In this document: positions 1-7,953 of the stretch, piece after piece
Position numbering within the stretch: the first letter of the stretch is position 1
How the letters are laid out: every line of letters starts with the position of its first letter
From: CAILHX01 sp964511385
GTDB lineage: Bacteria > Pseudomonadota > Gammaproteobacteria > Burkholderiales > Methylophilaceae
Assembly (NCBI GenBank): GCA_964511385.1
Contig: CAZEFE010000003.1
Location: forward strand, 186,001-250,000
Direction: 5' to 3'
DNA: 64,000 nucleotides
The notes under the pieces: generated by a model
Database searches by the model: none
What the model was told of the DNA's origin: nothing
Seen by the model: only the letters and a program-made list of their open reading frames with translations
Translations under genes and position numbers: made by a program

Positions 1-300
1 GTAATCATCTGCCCCGGCATCAAGCGCAGAAATTTTTTCTTGTTCGGCGGAGCGTGCCGAGAGAATAAGGATGGGTATGCCAGACCAGGTACGGATGTCG
101 CATATCACGCCGTTACCGTCGCGATCAGGTAGCCCCAGGTCGAGTATCACCAGGTCAGGCTTGCGCGTCCCGGCTTCCACCACGCCTTGCGCGGCCGTGG
201 CTGCCTCATGCACGGTGCAACCCTCGCTTTCCAGCGCTTCCCGCACGAAACGCCGTATCTGGCTTTCATCCTCGATCAGCACGACCACCGGTGCGCTCAT
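1..300 (-). CDS. kdpE: KdpE-type response regulator, N-terminal part (cut by window edge)
   Basis: Only the first 100 residues of the receiver domain are visible; the gene runs off the left edge. The start is the ATG at 300-298, which overlaps the stop of the upstream kinase as ATGA, so the two are translationally coupled. The acidic pocket (Glu10, Asp11), the phosphoacceptor Asp54 in LVILDLGLPD and Ser81 of the switch region are present. The partner kinase is of the KdpD type, so this should be an OmpR/KdpE-family DNA-binding regulator of potassium uptake. The output domain and any kdpFABC genes are outside the window, so the target is inferred. Confidence 0.85.
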   Translation of the reverse strand, partial: MSAPVVVLIEDESQIRRFVREALESEGCTVHEAATAAQGVVEAGTRKPDLVILDLGLPDRDGNGVICDIRTWSGIPILILSARSAEQEKISALDAGADDY

Positions 301-1802
301 GGCAGGGTTTCCTCAACCACGCTAGGCGGGCTACCGAGCGGCAGGGTAAACACGAACTCGGCTCCACCCCGCGGGTGGTTAGTTGCGCTGATCGTGCCAC
401 CATGCGCTTCAATAATGGCCTTACAAATTGCCAACCCCAGCCCGACGCCTGGCAAAGACGATTCCGAAACGCCGCGTACGAACATATCGAAAATATGTTG
501 CCGGCGATCATCTGGAATCCCGGCGCCAAAATCACGTACGCGAATTTTCGCCATGTCCCCCGCGAGTGCTGCGGTAATTTCGATGGATGTGCCTGGCGGC
601 GTATATTTGGCGGCATTTTCCAGCAGGTTGCACAATACGCGCTCCATGAGTACGGCGTCGAATTCCAGCAACGGCAGGTCGGTGGGCAATGTTACCTTGA
701 CAGGGTGATCGGACAGGGCTTGCTCCAGCAGTTTGATGGAGGCGCCGATGACTTCTTCCAGCGGCTGCCACTCGCGGTGCAGCCTGATCTTGTCCGCTTG
801 CAGCCGCGCCATATCGAGCAAATTCTCCGCCAAGCTATTGAGGCGTAGCGACTGGTCGCGAATGGCGATAGCCGCTTCCTGCTGGCGCGGGTTGAGGCCA
901 CTACCCAGCGCCAGGCTGTCCGCCAGTCCCACCAGCACGGTAAGCGGTGTGCGCAGATCGTGCGACAGCGCGGAGAGGATGGAGCTGCGCAGGCGCTCGG
1001 AGGCCGTGTCCACCTGCGCCTGCTGCGCTACCTCGACATAATGGATGCGTTCCAACGCGATCGCCAGCAGTGAAGCCAACGCTTGCAACAGCGCCAAGTG
1101 CTCGTGTGTATAAGGGTTGCCATCCACCGCCCCCACCACCAGTACACCACGCGGTCGCGTCGAGCCAGCCAGCAGGGTATAACACACACCATCGCCATCG
1201 CGCATCGGCTGCGGTCGCGGCCCACCGCAATAAGCCATCTCCGCCACATGTCGCTCGTACCACACTTGGTTAGGGCCAAATTCGAGCAATGTTCCGTTTT
1301 CATCCGGCAACAGGATCTGGCAGCGTCCGTGCAGGACTTCCAGCACGAACTTATCCGCCACCTCAAACACTTGGCTCGCGGTCAATGTCCCAGACAGGGT
1401 CTTGGCCATCTCATACAGGGCGCGGGTGCGCTGTTCGCGCTGCCCGGCGATTTCCGCCTGAATCTTGAGTCTGGAGGCAAGATGGCCGGTCACCAGCGCC
1501 ACCGCCAGCATGACCGCTAAGGTCAGCAGATATTGCGCATCAGCTACGGCGAAAGTGAGGCGCGGCGGCACAAAGAAAAAATCGAACAGGGCCACGCTGA
1601 GAAAAGATGCCAGAATCGCCGGTTCACGCCCCAGTCGTAACGCCACCAGGAACACCGTAAGCAGGAACAGCATGACAATATTGACCAGGTCGAAATAATG
1701 GCGCAGCGGTGTGGCGATGAGCGCGGTCAACAGGCATGCAACCACGGCCAGTGCATATTGCTGCACCGTATTGTTTCTCGGCGGTATGAGGTCAAGCGTC
1801 AT
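297..1802 (-). CDS. Short KdpD-type sensor histidine kinase lacking the N-terminal KdpD/Usp region
   Basis: This membrane kinase has four predicted transmembrane helices of the DUF4118 type (about residues 15-110), a GAF-like region (about 130-250), a dimerisation/phosphoacceptor domain with LSHDLRTPL (His281), and a GHKL ATPase domain with Asn396 in NLLENAAKY and GVGLGLAICK. Full KdpD is about 900 residues; this protein is 501 and starts right at the membrane domain, without the KdpD and UspA-like domains that carry cytoplasmic sensing. The ATG at 1802 is chosen because GGGAG lies six bases upstream; an ATG at 1829 is in frame. The gene upstream ends at 1880, so the missing part is not nearby. 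Whether it senses potassium or another signal is unknown. Confidence 0.85.
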   Translation of the reverse strand: MTLDLIPPRNNTVQQYALAVVACLLTALIATPLRHYFDLVNIVMLFLLTVFLVALRLGREPAILASFLSVALFDFFFVPPRLTFAVADAQYLLTLAVMLAVALVTGHLASRLKIQAEIAGQREQRTRALYEMAKTLSGTLTASQVFEVADKFVLEVLHGRCQILLPDENGTLLEFGPNQVWYERHVAEMAYCGGPRPQPMRDGDGVCYTLLAGSTRPRGVLVVGAVDGNPYTHEHLALLQALASLLAIALERIHYVEVAQQAQVDTASERLRSSILSALSHDLRTPLTVLVGLADSLALGSGLNPRQQEAAIAIRDQSLRLNSLAENLLDMARLQADKIRLHREWQPLEEVIGASIKLLEQALSDHPVKVTLPTDLPLLEFDAVLMERVLCNLLENAAKYTPPGTSIEITAALAGDMAKIRVRDFGAGIPDDRRQHIFDMFVRGVSESSLPGVGLGLAICKAIIEAHGGTISATNHPRGGAEFVFTLPLGSPPSVVEETLP

Positions 1803-1852
1803 GTCATGCTCCCGACTGTCGGGAAACATTGTGAGCTTGCGAAAATAAAAAT

Positions 1853-1869
1853 AGTGTAAAAATTACACT
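1853..1869 (-). terminator. Possible weak terminator of ampG
   Basis: AGTGTAA and TTACACT form a 7-bp inverted repeat with a three-base loop. On the minus strand it follows the ampG stop and is followed by an ATTTTTATTTT tract, as in a weak intrinsic terminator. It also lies just upstream of the kinase gene, so an operator role is possible. Confidence 0.4.
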
Positions 1870-1879
1870 GGGACAGGCC

Positions 1880-3121
1880 TTATTTGTGAACTGGCTGCTC
1901 CGCGCTCCACGGCGCGACCTTGAACAACAGCAGCATACCCGGCACGGCGATCACGAAGCAGAACAGGAAAAAACCCACCCAGCCCATCCATTCCACCAGC
2001 CAGCCGGTGGCGGCGTTGGCAAAGGTGCGCGGTACGGCCGCCAGGCTGGTAAACAGGGCGAATTGCGTCGCGGTGTAGAGCGGGTGGGTGGTGTGCGCGA
2101 TGTAGGCGACAAACGCCGCCGTACCCAGCCCGACACCGAAGGCTTCCACGCCGATCACCACCGCCAGCCAGAACAGGCTGTGGCCCACCACCGCCAGCCA
2201 GGCAAAACCCAGAATTGCCAGCATCTGCACCGCGCCAAAAATCCACAAAGCGCGGTTGATGCCCAGCCGTACCATCCACGCGCCCCCCAGCAGGCCGCCG
2301 ACAACACTGGGCCACAGCCCGGCGTTCTTGGCCACCAGACCGATTTCGGTCTTGGAAAAGCCCATGTCCAGGTAAAACGGCGTGGCCAGGGCGGTAGCCA
2401 TGCTGTCGCCCAGTTTGTAGAAAAAGATGAAGGCCAGCACCAGCAACGCCGAATGCCAGCCGTTGCGCGTGATGAACTCGTGGAACGGCTCCACGATGGC
2501 TTGGTTAAGCGTGCGTGGCGCGCCCTGCCGTAGTTTGGGCTCGCTCACCAGCAGCGTCATAGCGAGTCCTGGCAGCATGAACAGCGCCGTCACCAGAAAC
2601 ACCGTGTTCCACGGCAGGTAATCCGCCAGGATCAGCGACAGCGAACCTGGCACCAGCCCGGCGATTTTGTAGGCGTTGACGTGCACCGCGTTGCCCAGCC
2701 CCAACTCCACATCGGGCAACAGTTCGCGGCGGTAAGCGTCCAGCACGATGTCCTGCGAGGCGGAGAAAAACGCCACCAGCGTGGCGAGGTAGGCAATCGT
2801 CCACAGGTTGAGCTGCGGGTTGAGGCTGCCGAATACGGGGATGCTCAATAGCAATGCAATTTGCGTAATCAGCAGCCAGCCGCGACGGCGGCCCAAAGGC
2901 GGGATGTAGCGGTCGAACAGCGGTGCCCACAGGAATTTCCAGGTGAACGGTAATCCGATCAGCGCAAACAGGCCGATGGACTTGAGGTCTACGCCCTCGG
3001 AACGCAGCCAGGCCGGCAGCAGGCTGATGAGGATGTACAGCGGCAGGCCGGAACTGAAGCCGGTGAAGATGCAGATCAGCATCCTGCGGTTGAGCAAGGT
3101 CGCGCGCAGGGAAGCGGTCAT
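1880..3121 (-). CDS. ampG: AmpG-family muropeptide permease (MFS)
   Basis: This 413-residue inner-membrane protein has about twelve hydrophobic helices and the AmpG pattern near the N-terminus: GFSSGLPLYIL, then the loop APLFDRYIPPLGRRRGW, then FFSASQDIVLDAYRREL. AmpG proteins import anhydromuropeptides released during wall turnover so they can be recycled. The start codon directly abuts the hemC stop with no spacer, so both are probably on one transcript although their functions are unrelated. A related sugar-phosphate or siderophore MFS carrier is less likely given the conserved loop. Confidence 0.88.
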   Translation of the reverse strand: MTASLRATLLNRRMLICIFTGFSSGLPLYILISLLPAWLRSEGVDLKSIGLFALIGLPFTWKFLWAPLFDRYIPPLGRRRGWLLITQIALLLSIPVFGSLNPQLNLWTIAYLATLVAFFSASQDIVLDAYRRELLPDVELGLGNAVHVNAYKIAGLVPGSLSLILADYLPWNTVFLVTALFMLPGLAMTLLVSEPKLRQGAPRTLNQAIVEPFHEFITRNGWHSALLVLAFIFFYKLGDSMATALATPFYLDMGFSKTEIGLVAKNAGLWPSVVGGLLGGAWMVRLGINRALWIFGAVQMLAILGFAWLAVVGHSLFWLAVVIGVEAFGVGLGTAAFVAYIAHTTHPLYTATQFALFTSLAAVPRTFANAATGWLVEWMGWVGFFLFCFVIAVPGMLLLFKVAPWSAEQPVHK

Positions 3122-4051
3122 TTAGTGTTCCAGTGCCGCCAGAATTTTGTCGGCGCCTTGTGCCACCAGCGCGGCGGCAAGCTGCTGGCCGATGCTCTCG
3201 GCCTCAACCGGCTTGCCGGAAACTTCAGCGCGCACCATCGCTGTGCCGTCCACGCTGGCAACAAAGCCGGTGATGACAAGCTGCCCGTTGCTGATGGTGG
3301 CGTAAGCGCCCAGCGGCACGGTGCAACTACCCGCCAGCGCGCGGCTCATGGCGCGCTCCGCCTTCACGCAGGCTTCGGTATCCGGATGGTTGAGCGGGGC
3401 CAGCACCGCCAGCAAGTCATCGCGCCCGCTGCAAATTTCGATACCCAGCGCGCCTTGACCCACGGCCGGGATGCTGTCGGCGGGGTTGATGAATCCGGCA
3501 ATGCGCGATTCCAGCCCCAGCCGCTTCAACCCGGCGGCGGCGAGGATGATTGCGGCATACTGGCCTTCGTCCAGTTTGCGCAGACGGGTTTGCAGGTTGC
3601 CGCGCAACGATTCGATTTTCAGGTGCGGGAAACGCGCCATCAACTGACTCTGGCGGCGCAGGCTGGAGGTACCGACCACGCTGCCATGCGGCAATTCCTC
3701 CAGTGCTTTGTAGTTGTTGGATACAAACGCATCACGCGGGTCTTCGCGCTCGCCGGTGGCCGCCAGCATAAAGCCTTGCGGCAGGTTCATCGGCACGTCT
3801 TTCATCGAATGCACCGCCAGATCGGCACGGCCTTCTTCCAGCGCCACTTCCAGTTCCTTCACGAACAACCCCTTGCCGCCGATGCGCGCCAGCGGGGAAT
3901 CCAGGATCTGGTCGCCGGTGGTGGTCATGCCCAGGATTTCCACCTGGGTATCGGGATACAAGGCCTGCAAGCTGGATTGGATAAAACGTGCCTGCCACAT
4001 GGCTAGTGCGCTTTCGCGCGAGGCAATAACGAGTTTTTTGGGCGGATTCAT
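3122..4051 (-). CDS. hemC: Porphobilinogen deaminase (hydroxymethylbilane synthase)
   Basis: HemC joins four porphobilinogen molecules into hydroxymethylbilane in haem synthesis. The start is the ATG at 4051, giving the usual 309 residues; an upstream in-frame ATG would add 38 non-conserved residues. Asp85 in HSMKDVP is the catalytic aspartate, and Cys243 in GSCTVPLGAY carries the dipyrromethane cofactor. The substrate-binding SSLRRQ segment is near 129-134. hemD, often the next gene, is absent here; ampG follows instead. The gene is divergent from argH with about 97 bases between them. Confidence 0.97.
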   Translation of the reverse strand: MNPPKKLVIASRESALAMWQARFIQSSLQALYPDTQVEILGMTTTGDQILDSPLARIGGKGLFVKELEVALEEGRADLAVHSMKDVPMNLPQGFMLAATGEREDPRDAFVSNNYKALEELPHGSVVGTSSLRRQSQLMARFPHLKIESLRGNLQTRLRKLDEGQYAAIILAAAGLKRLGLESRIAGFINPADSIPAVGQGALGIEICSGRDDLLAVLAPLNHPDTEACVKAERAMSRALAGSCTVPLGAYATISNGQLVITGFVASVDGTAMVRAEVSGKPVEAESIGQQLAAALVAQGADKILAALEH

Positions 4052-4114
4052 GTCCGCGATTTTAGCATGGTGGCAAGGCAAGTCTGGAATTCCGGGAATA
4101 TCTCCCTTTTGCTT

Positions 4115-4120
4115 TATAAT
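4115..4120 (+). promoter_or_regulatory. Candidate -10 element of argH
   Basis: A perfect TATAAT lies 28 bases upstream of the argH start in the hemC/argH divergent gap. No good -35 hexamer is seen at 16-18 bases, so the call rests on the -10 and its position. Confidence 0.45.
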
Positions 4121-4148
4121 TTCGCTGGTTAAACATTGGATTTCTCTC

Positions 4149-5531
4149 ATGCAAGATAAAAGCAAAGCTTGGTCTGGCCGTTTTTCAGAGCCTGTTGATG
4201 CGCTGGTGAAGCGCTACACCGCTTCGGTGGATTTCGATAAGCGCCTGGCCGAATTCGATATTCAGGGCTCGCTGGCGCACGCCGACATGCTGGCCGCACA
4301 AAAAATCATCAGCACGGATGATCTCGCCGCCATCCAGCGCGGGCTGGCGGAAATCCTGGAGGAAATCCGCTCCGGCAAGTTCGAATGGTTGCTCGATCTG
4401 GAAGACGTGCACCTGAATATCGAAAAGCGCCTGACCGACAAAATCGGCGATGCGGGTAAGCGCCTGCATACCGCGCGCTCCAGGAATGACCAGGTGGCGA
4501 CTGATGTGCGCCTGTGGCTGCGCGCCGCGGTGGATGATATTCTTGAATTGATCCGCAAGCTGCAACTGTCCATCCTCGACTTGGCAGAAGCCCATGCCGA
4601 CACCGTGATGCCCGGCTTTACCCATTTGCAGGTAGCGCAGCCGGTGACTTTCGGCCACCACCTGCTGGCCTATTTCGAGATGCTCAAACGCGATGCCGGA
4701 CGCCTGCAAGATGCCCGCCGCCGCATCAACCAGTTGCCGCTAGGCGCCGCTGCGCTGGCGGGTAGCGGCTATCCGGTGGACCGGGAACGGGTGGCAAAAA
4801 CACTGGGTTTCGACGGCGTGTGCGAAAACTCTCTGGATGCGGTATCCGACCGCGATTTCGCTATCGAATTCACTGCTGCCGCCAGCCTGATCATGACGCA
4901 TTTATCGCGCTTTTCGGAAGAGCTGATCCTGTGGTCCAGCCCGCGCTTCGGCTTTGTGGACATTGCCGACCGCTACTGCACCGGTTCCTCCATCATGCCG
5001 CAGAAAAAAAACCCGGACGTGCCGGAGCTGGTCAGGGGAAAAACCGGGCGCGTCAACGGCCATCTGGTGGCGTTGCTGACGCTGATGAAAGGCCAGCCGC
5101 TGGCCTACAACAAGGACAACCAGGAAGACAAGGAGCCGCTGTTCGACACCGTGGACACGCTGCTGGACACGCTCACCATCTACGCCGACATGCTGCGCGG
5201 TATCAAGGTGAACAAGGAAGCGATGCGCCGTGCGGTGCTGGAAGGTTTTGCCACCGCCACCGACTTGGCCGACTACTTGGTGAAAAAGGGCCTGCCGTTC
5301 CGCGATGCACATGAAGTCGTGGCTTTGGCGGTACGCCATGCGGAAGCCAAGGGCTGCGACCTGGCGGATCTGGCGTTGGCGGATTTGCAGCAGTTTTCCG
5401 CGCTGGTGGCTGAGGACGTTTACGCCGTGCTGACCCCGGAAGGTTCGCTCGCGTCACGTCGCCATATCGGCGGCACAGCGCCGGAACAGGTGAAACAGGC
5501 GATCACAAAAGCCCGTCGCAGCCTGGCTTAG
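4149..5531 (+). CDS. argH: Argininosuccinate lyase
   Basis: ArgH splits argininosuccinate into arginine and fumarate, the last step of arginine synthesis, as a cytosolic homotetramer. The ATG at 4149 gives 460 residues, normal for the family, beginning MQDKSKAWSGRF. The fumarase/aspartase-superfamily signature GSSIMPQKKNPD with its flexible catalytic-serine loop is present, as are HTARSRNDQ and FTHLQVAQP. The gene stands alone, divergent from hemC and followed by a strong two-way terminator. Confidence 0.97.
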   Translation: MQDKSKAWSGRFSEPVDALVKRYTASVDFDKRLAEFDIQGSLAHADMLAAQKIISTDDLAAIQRGLAEILEEIRSGKFEWLLDLEDVHLNIEKRLTDKIGDAGKRLHTARSRNDQVATDVRLWLRAAVDDILELIRKLQLSILDLAEAHADTVMPGFTHLQVAQPVTFGHHLLAYFEMLKRDAGRLQDARRRINQLPLGAAALAGSGYPVDRERVAKTLGFDGVCENSLDAVSDRDFAIEFTAAASLIMTHLSRFSEELILWSSPRFGFVDIADRYCTGSSIMPQKKNPDVPELVRGKTGRVNGHLVALLTLMKGQPLAYNKDNQEDKEPLFDTVDTLLDTLTIYADMLRGIKVNKEAMRRAVLEGFATATDLADYLVKKGLPFRDAHEVVALAVRHAEAKGCDLADLALADLQQFSALVAEDVYAVLTPEGSLASRRHIGGTAPEQVKQAITKARRSLA

Positions 5532-5544
5532 TCACTTCAAAGGC

Positions 5545-5581
5545 AAATAAAAACTCCTGCTTGGCGCGGGAGTTTTTATTT
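5545..5581. terminator. Bidirectional intrinsic terminator between argH and siaC
   Basis: The arms AAATAAAAACTCC and GGAGTTTTTATTT can pair over 13 bases. On the plus strand the stem runs into T-rich sequence and on the minus strand it does the same, so it can end both argH and the convergent SiaC-like gene. Confidence 0.85.
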
Positions 5582-5595
5582 ATTGGCACCCGCGA

Positions 5596-5988
5596 TCAGG
5601 CTGCCAGTTCAAGCACGATGGCACGATAATCCAGCGAGCGGAAATCGTCGCGCACGCCTTCGCCGAATTCCATGATCGCATCGTCTTCCTCGTCGTGGTA
5701 CCAGTTCAGCACGATGGAATTCTTGGTGCGCGCAGACTCGTTGAGCATCTCGAACATGGTGTAAACCATCTTGGTTGCCGCGCTGTTGAGATAGGTCAGG
5801 CGGAAATGGAACTCGATATGTTTGCCGTCCGACGCTTCCAGATATTGTTCCAGCCCCGTCAGCATCGGATGGAAAAACTCATTGGCGTTTTCGGGATAAG
5901 CCTCGCCCGTCATGCTCAGGCTGTTTTTTGAAAAACTGAAACTCACTTCCGGCGAGTTGGAAGTACGTGCGATGTAGATGTCTTGCAT
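5596..5988 (-). CDS. siaC: SiaC-like anti-sigma-antagonist-type switch protein (DUF1987)
   Basis: The protein has 130 residues and the DUF1987/SiaC pattern: a beta-rich start, then EFHFRLTYLNSAATK (59-73), then acidic IVLNWYHDEEDDAIMEFGE. In Pseudomonas aeruginosa SiaC is phosphorylated by SiaB, dephosphorylated by SiaA, and in its unphosphorylated form activates the diguanylate cyclase SiaD. The aligned acceptor stretch here is YLNSAATK, so the acceptor is probably Ser69 (inference). It is the last gene of a three-gene set, 10 bases after siaB. No siaD-like GGDEF gene follows. Confidence 0.85.
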   Translation of the reverse strand: MQDIYIARTSNSPEVSFSFSKNSLSMTGEAYPENANEFFHPMLTGLEQYLEASDGKHIEFHFRLTYLNSAATKMVYTMFEMLNESARTKNSIVLNWYHDEEDDAIMEFGEGVRDDFRSLDYRAIVLELAA

Positions 5989-5998
5989 ATTCGGCTCC

Positions 5999-6553
5999 TT
6001 AAATAGTGGCTTTAAGATAAAAATAGGCTAACTTGTCTTCGTTCCCGCTCATGTCCAGAAGCGAATATTCGATCGGTTCCGAAGCATCGCGGGCTACGGT
6101 GAGGAACCCAAGGCCAGCGCCCTTGCTGATTTCATCGCCGGAATGGTCGCTTTTAAGCTGCTCGCGGTAGGCCTTCTTGATTTCATCAATACTCATGCTG
6201 CGCAGCGGCTCGATTTTTTCCCGGATGCGGTCAACATATTGTTTTTCAACGATGTTCCCGCACACCACAAAGAACTTGTCATCCTTCTTGCCTACCGCCA
6301 CGGCGCCGATTTTTTCACCGTTGTTTTCCGGCACCGCCGGGGAATAGTGCAGCGCGTTCTGCACCATCTCGATGAAGCTGGAAAACAGCTTGCGCGATTT
6401 CGGCCCGCTGGCATCCCCACTCTCCAGGCGTTGCTTCAGGGTATCGCTCATGGCGGCAATGACGTTGGGCGACAGGCTGCCGTTGTAATAAAACAGCACT
6501 CCGTTGAAATCCGCCGAATTGCGAAATACGTTGAACAGGTCGAGCTGCATCAA
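5999..6553 (-). CDS. siaB: SiaB-like protein kinase
   Basis: This 184-residue cytosolic protein resembles SiaB-family kinases (GHKL-type, related to anti-sigma kinases). An N-box-like helix FSSFIEMVQNALHYS lies near residues 60-74, and a glycine-rich lid SKGAGLGFLTVARDAS near 143-158. It should phosphorylate the downstream SiaC-like protein and be opposed by the upstream phosphatase. It lies 24 bases after the phosphatase gene and 10 before siaC. Family assignment is by pattern and by the diagnostic gene trio. Confidence 0.82.
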   Translation of the reverse strand: MMQLDLFNVFRNSADFNGVLFYYNGSLSPNVIAAMSDTLKQRLESGDASGPKSRKLFSSFIEMVQNALHYSPAVPENNGEKIGAVAVGKKDDKFFVVCGNIVEKQYVDRIREKIEPLRSMSIDEIKKAYREQLKSDHSGDEISKGAGLGFLTVARDASEPIEYSLLDMSGNEDKLAYFYLKATI

Positions 6554-6577
6554 GTTTCCTTTGTGGTAATGGGTGAA

Positions 6578-7855
6578 TCAGACACGGAAGCCAAGCAGGC
6601 TGACGTCGTCGCGACGGCGCTGCTTGCCCTGATAGCTATAAAACGCATCCAAAATGATGTCTTTTTGTTCCAACATCGGTTTGTTGCCGTGTTCTTGCAG
6701 CAAACCGGCAAAACGCTTCTTGCCGAAAGCAATGTCTTTCGGCCCGCCGATCTGGTCGATGATGCCGTCAGTGGTCAGGTAGACGCAGGTGCCGGCTGAC
6801 AGCGTCACTTCCTTGTTGCTCCAGGCGTAGTCCATGGGGGTATCAACGTAGCCCACCCCTTTCTTGTCGCCATCCACGACGGTAACCTCGCCATTTTCCA
6901 GCAGGAACAGCGGGGTCTTGGCGCCGGCGTAGACCATCTTTCCGGCTTCCAGGCTGACCCAGCAAAAGGCGGTATCCATGCCGTCGTCCGATTGTTCGCC
7001 ATCGACCATGTGGCCGAATCGGGAACCGTCTATGGGCACGATGTTTTGCTCGCCGATCTGGCCCAGCGCGGTTTTCACCTTGCGATTCATTACTGCCAAA
7101 GCACCAGCGGGGTCGTGGCGGTTATCTTCCAGCAGGATATGATCCAGGAACGACGCCATGATCAAGGTCATGAAGGCGCCGGGCACGCCGTGGCCGGTGC
7201 AGTCGATCAGCGCCAGGAAAAAGCCATCCTGGAATTTCTTGCAGAAGTAATAGTCGCCACCGACCTTGTCGCGCGGCTCCCAGTGCATGAAATAATCGGT
7301 GAGCGAACTCGCCATGTCCTCGCGCGAAGTACGCAGGAACGATTTCTGGATCACACTGGCGTAATTGATGCTCTCCATCACCAGCCGGTTTTTTTCGGCT
7401 TGCAGGTAGGACACCACCTTGACCAGGTCTTCACCGGTGCCCACGCCCAGGTATTTGCCATGCTCATCCACGATGACAAACCCGTCGTTCAGCGTCTTGC
7501 CGCCTGAATCCACCACCCTGAAAGACAGTTCCTGGATGCCCATGTTCTGTTCGACGATCAGCGGCTGCTTGTCCATGAAAGCGATGCAGCTCTTGCGGCC
7601 GAACAGTTCGCGGCGGAACGGCTTGGCCATACCATCCATGAAAATGTTGCGGTTGATCAGGCCCACCGGCTTGTCGTCTTCGATCACGGTCAGGCTGTGC
7701 AAATCCACCTGTTCGGACAGCATCTTGAATACGTCATCGTTGGTCTGCTCGGCCGTTACGGCAGGCGCCGGCCGCAACAGGCTGCGGGCAATGTATTCGG
7801 ATTCGAGCTGGGTCAGCCCAGCCCTGGATTCGGACAACTTCAGGTTGTTCTGCAT
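6578..7855 (-). CDS. SiaA-like PP2C/SpoIIE phosphatase with an N-terminal CBS-type module
   Basis: The C-terminal half is a SpoIIE-type serine/threonine phosphatase with metal-binding motifs DKVGGDYYF and LIDCTGHGVPGAFMT. The N-terminal 160 residues look like a CBS pair (VIEDDKPVGLINR, then FVIVDEHGKYLGVGTGEDL) of the kind found in front of GGDEF/EAL proteins. There is no transmembrane segment, unlike P. aeruginosa SiaA, which is a membrane protein with HAMP. The likely role is dephosphorylating the SiaC-like partner in response to a cytosolic ligand. I chose the ATG at 7855 (MQNNLKLSE), with AGGTG about 13 bases upstream; an ATG at 7897 would add 14 residues. Confidence 0.83.
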   Translation of the reverse strand: MQNNLKLSESRAGLTQLESEYIARSLLRPAPAVTAEQTNDDVFKMLSEQVDLHSLTVIEDDKPVGLINRNIFMDGMAKPFRRELFGRKSCIAFMDKQPLIVEQNMGIQELSFRVVDSGGKTLNDGFVIVDEHGKYLGVGTGEDLVKVVSYLQAEKNRLVMESINYASVIQKSFLRTSREDMASSLTDYFMHWEPRDKVGGDYYFCKKFQDGFFLALIDCTGHGVPGAFMTLIMASFLDHILLEDNRHDPAGALAVMNRKVKTALGQIGEQNIVPIDGSRFGHMVDGEQSDDGMDTAFCWVSLEAGKMVYAGAKTPLFLLENGEVTVVDGDKKGVGYVDTPMDYAWSNKEVTLSAGTCVYLTTDGIIDQIGGPKDIAFGKKRFAGLLQEHGNKPMLEQKDIILDAFYSYQGKQRRRDDVSLLGFRV

Positions 7856-7915
7856 GGTTCCGGTACACCTGATAAAAGGGAACCGGGACGATAACAAGCG
7901 TTTGTGAACAGTTTG

Positions 7916-7947
7916 TGTCCGGCAGATGAACTATTTTTTGCCGGACA
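7916..7947. other. Inverted repeat between hemW and the phosphatase gene
   Basis: TGTCCGGCA and TGCCGGACA form 9-bp arms with 14 bases between them. The element sits just past the hemW stop and upstream of the phosphatase gene. No T tract follows the stem on the minus strand, so it may be a weak terminator or an operator. Confidence 0.4.
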
Positions 7948-7953
7948 GGAAAC

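Noticed and set aside
3714..4148. N-terminal extension of argH by 145 codons
   Set aside because: It is antisense to hemC; the ATG at 4149 gives the normal ArgH start and length.
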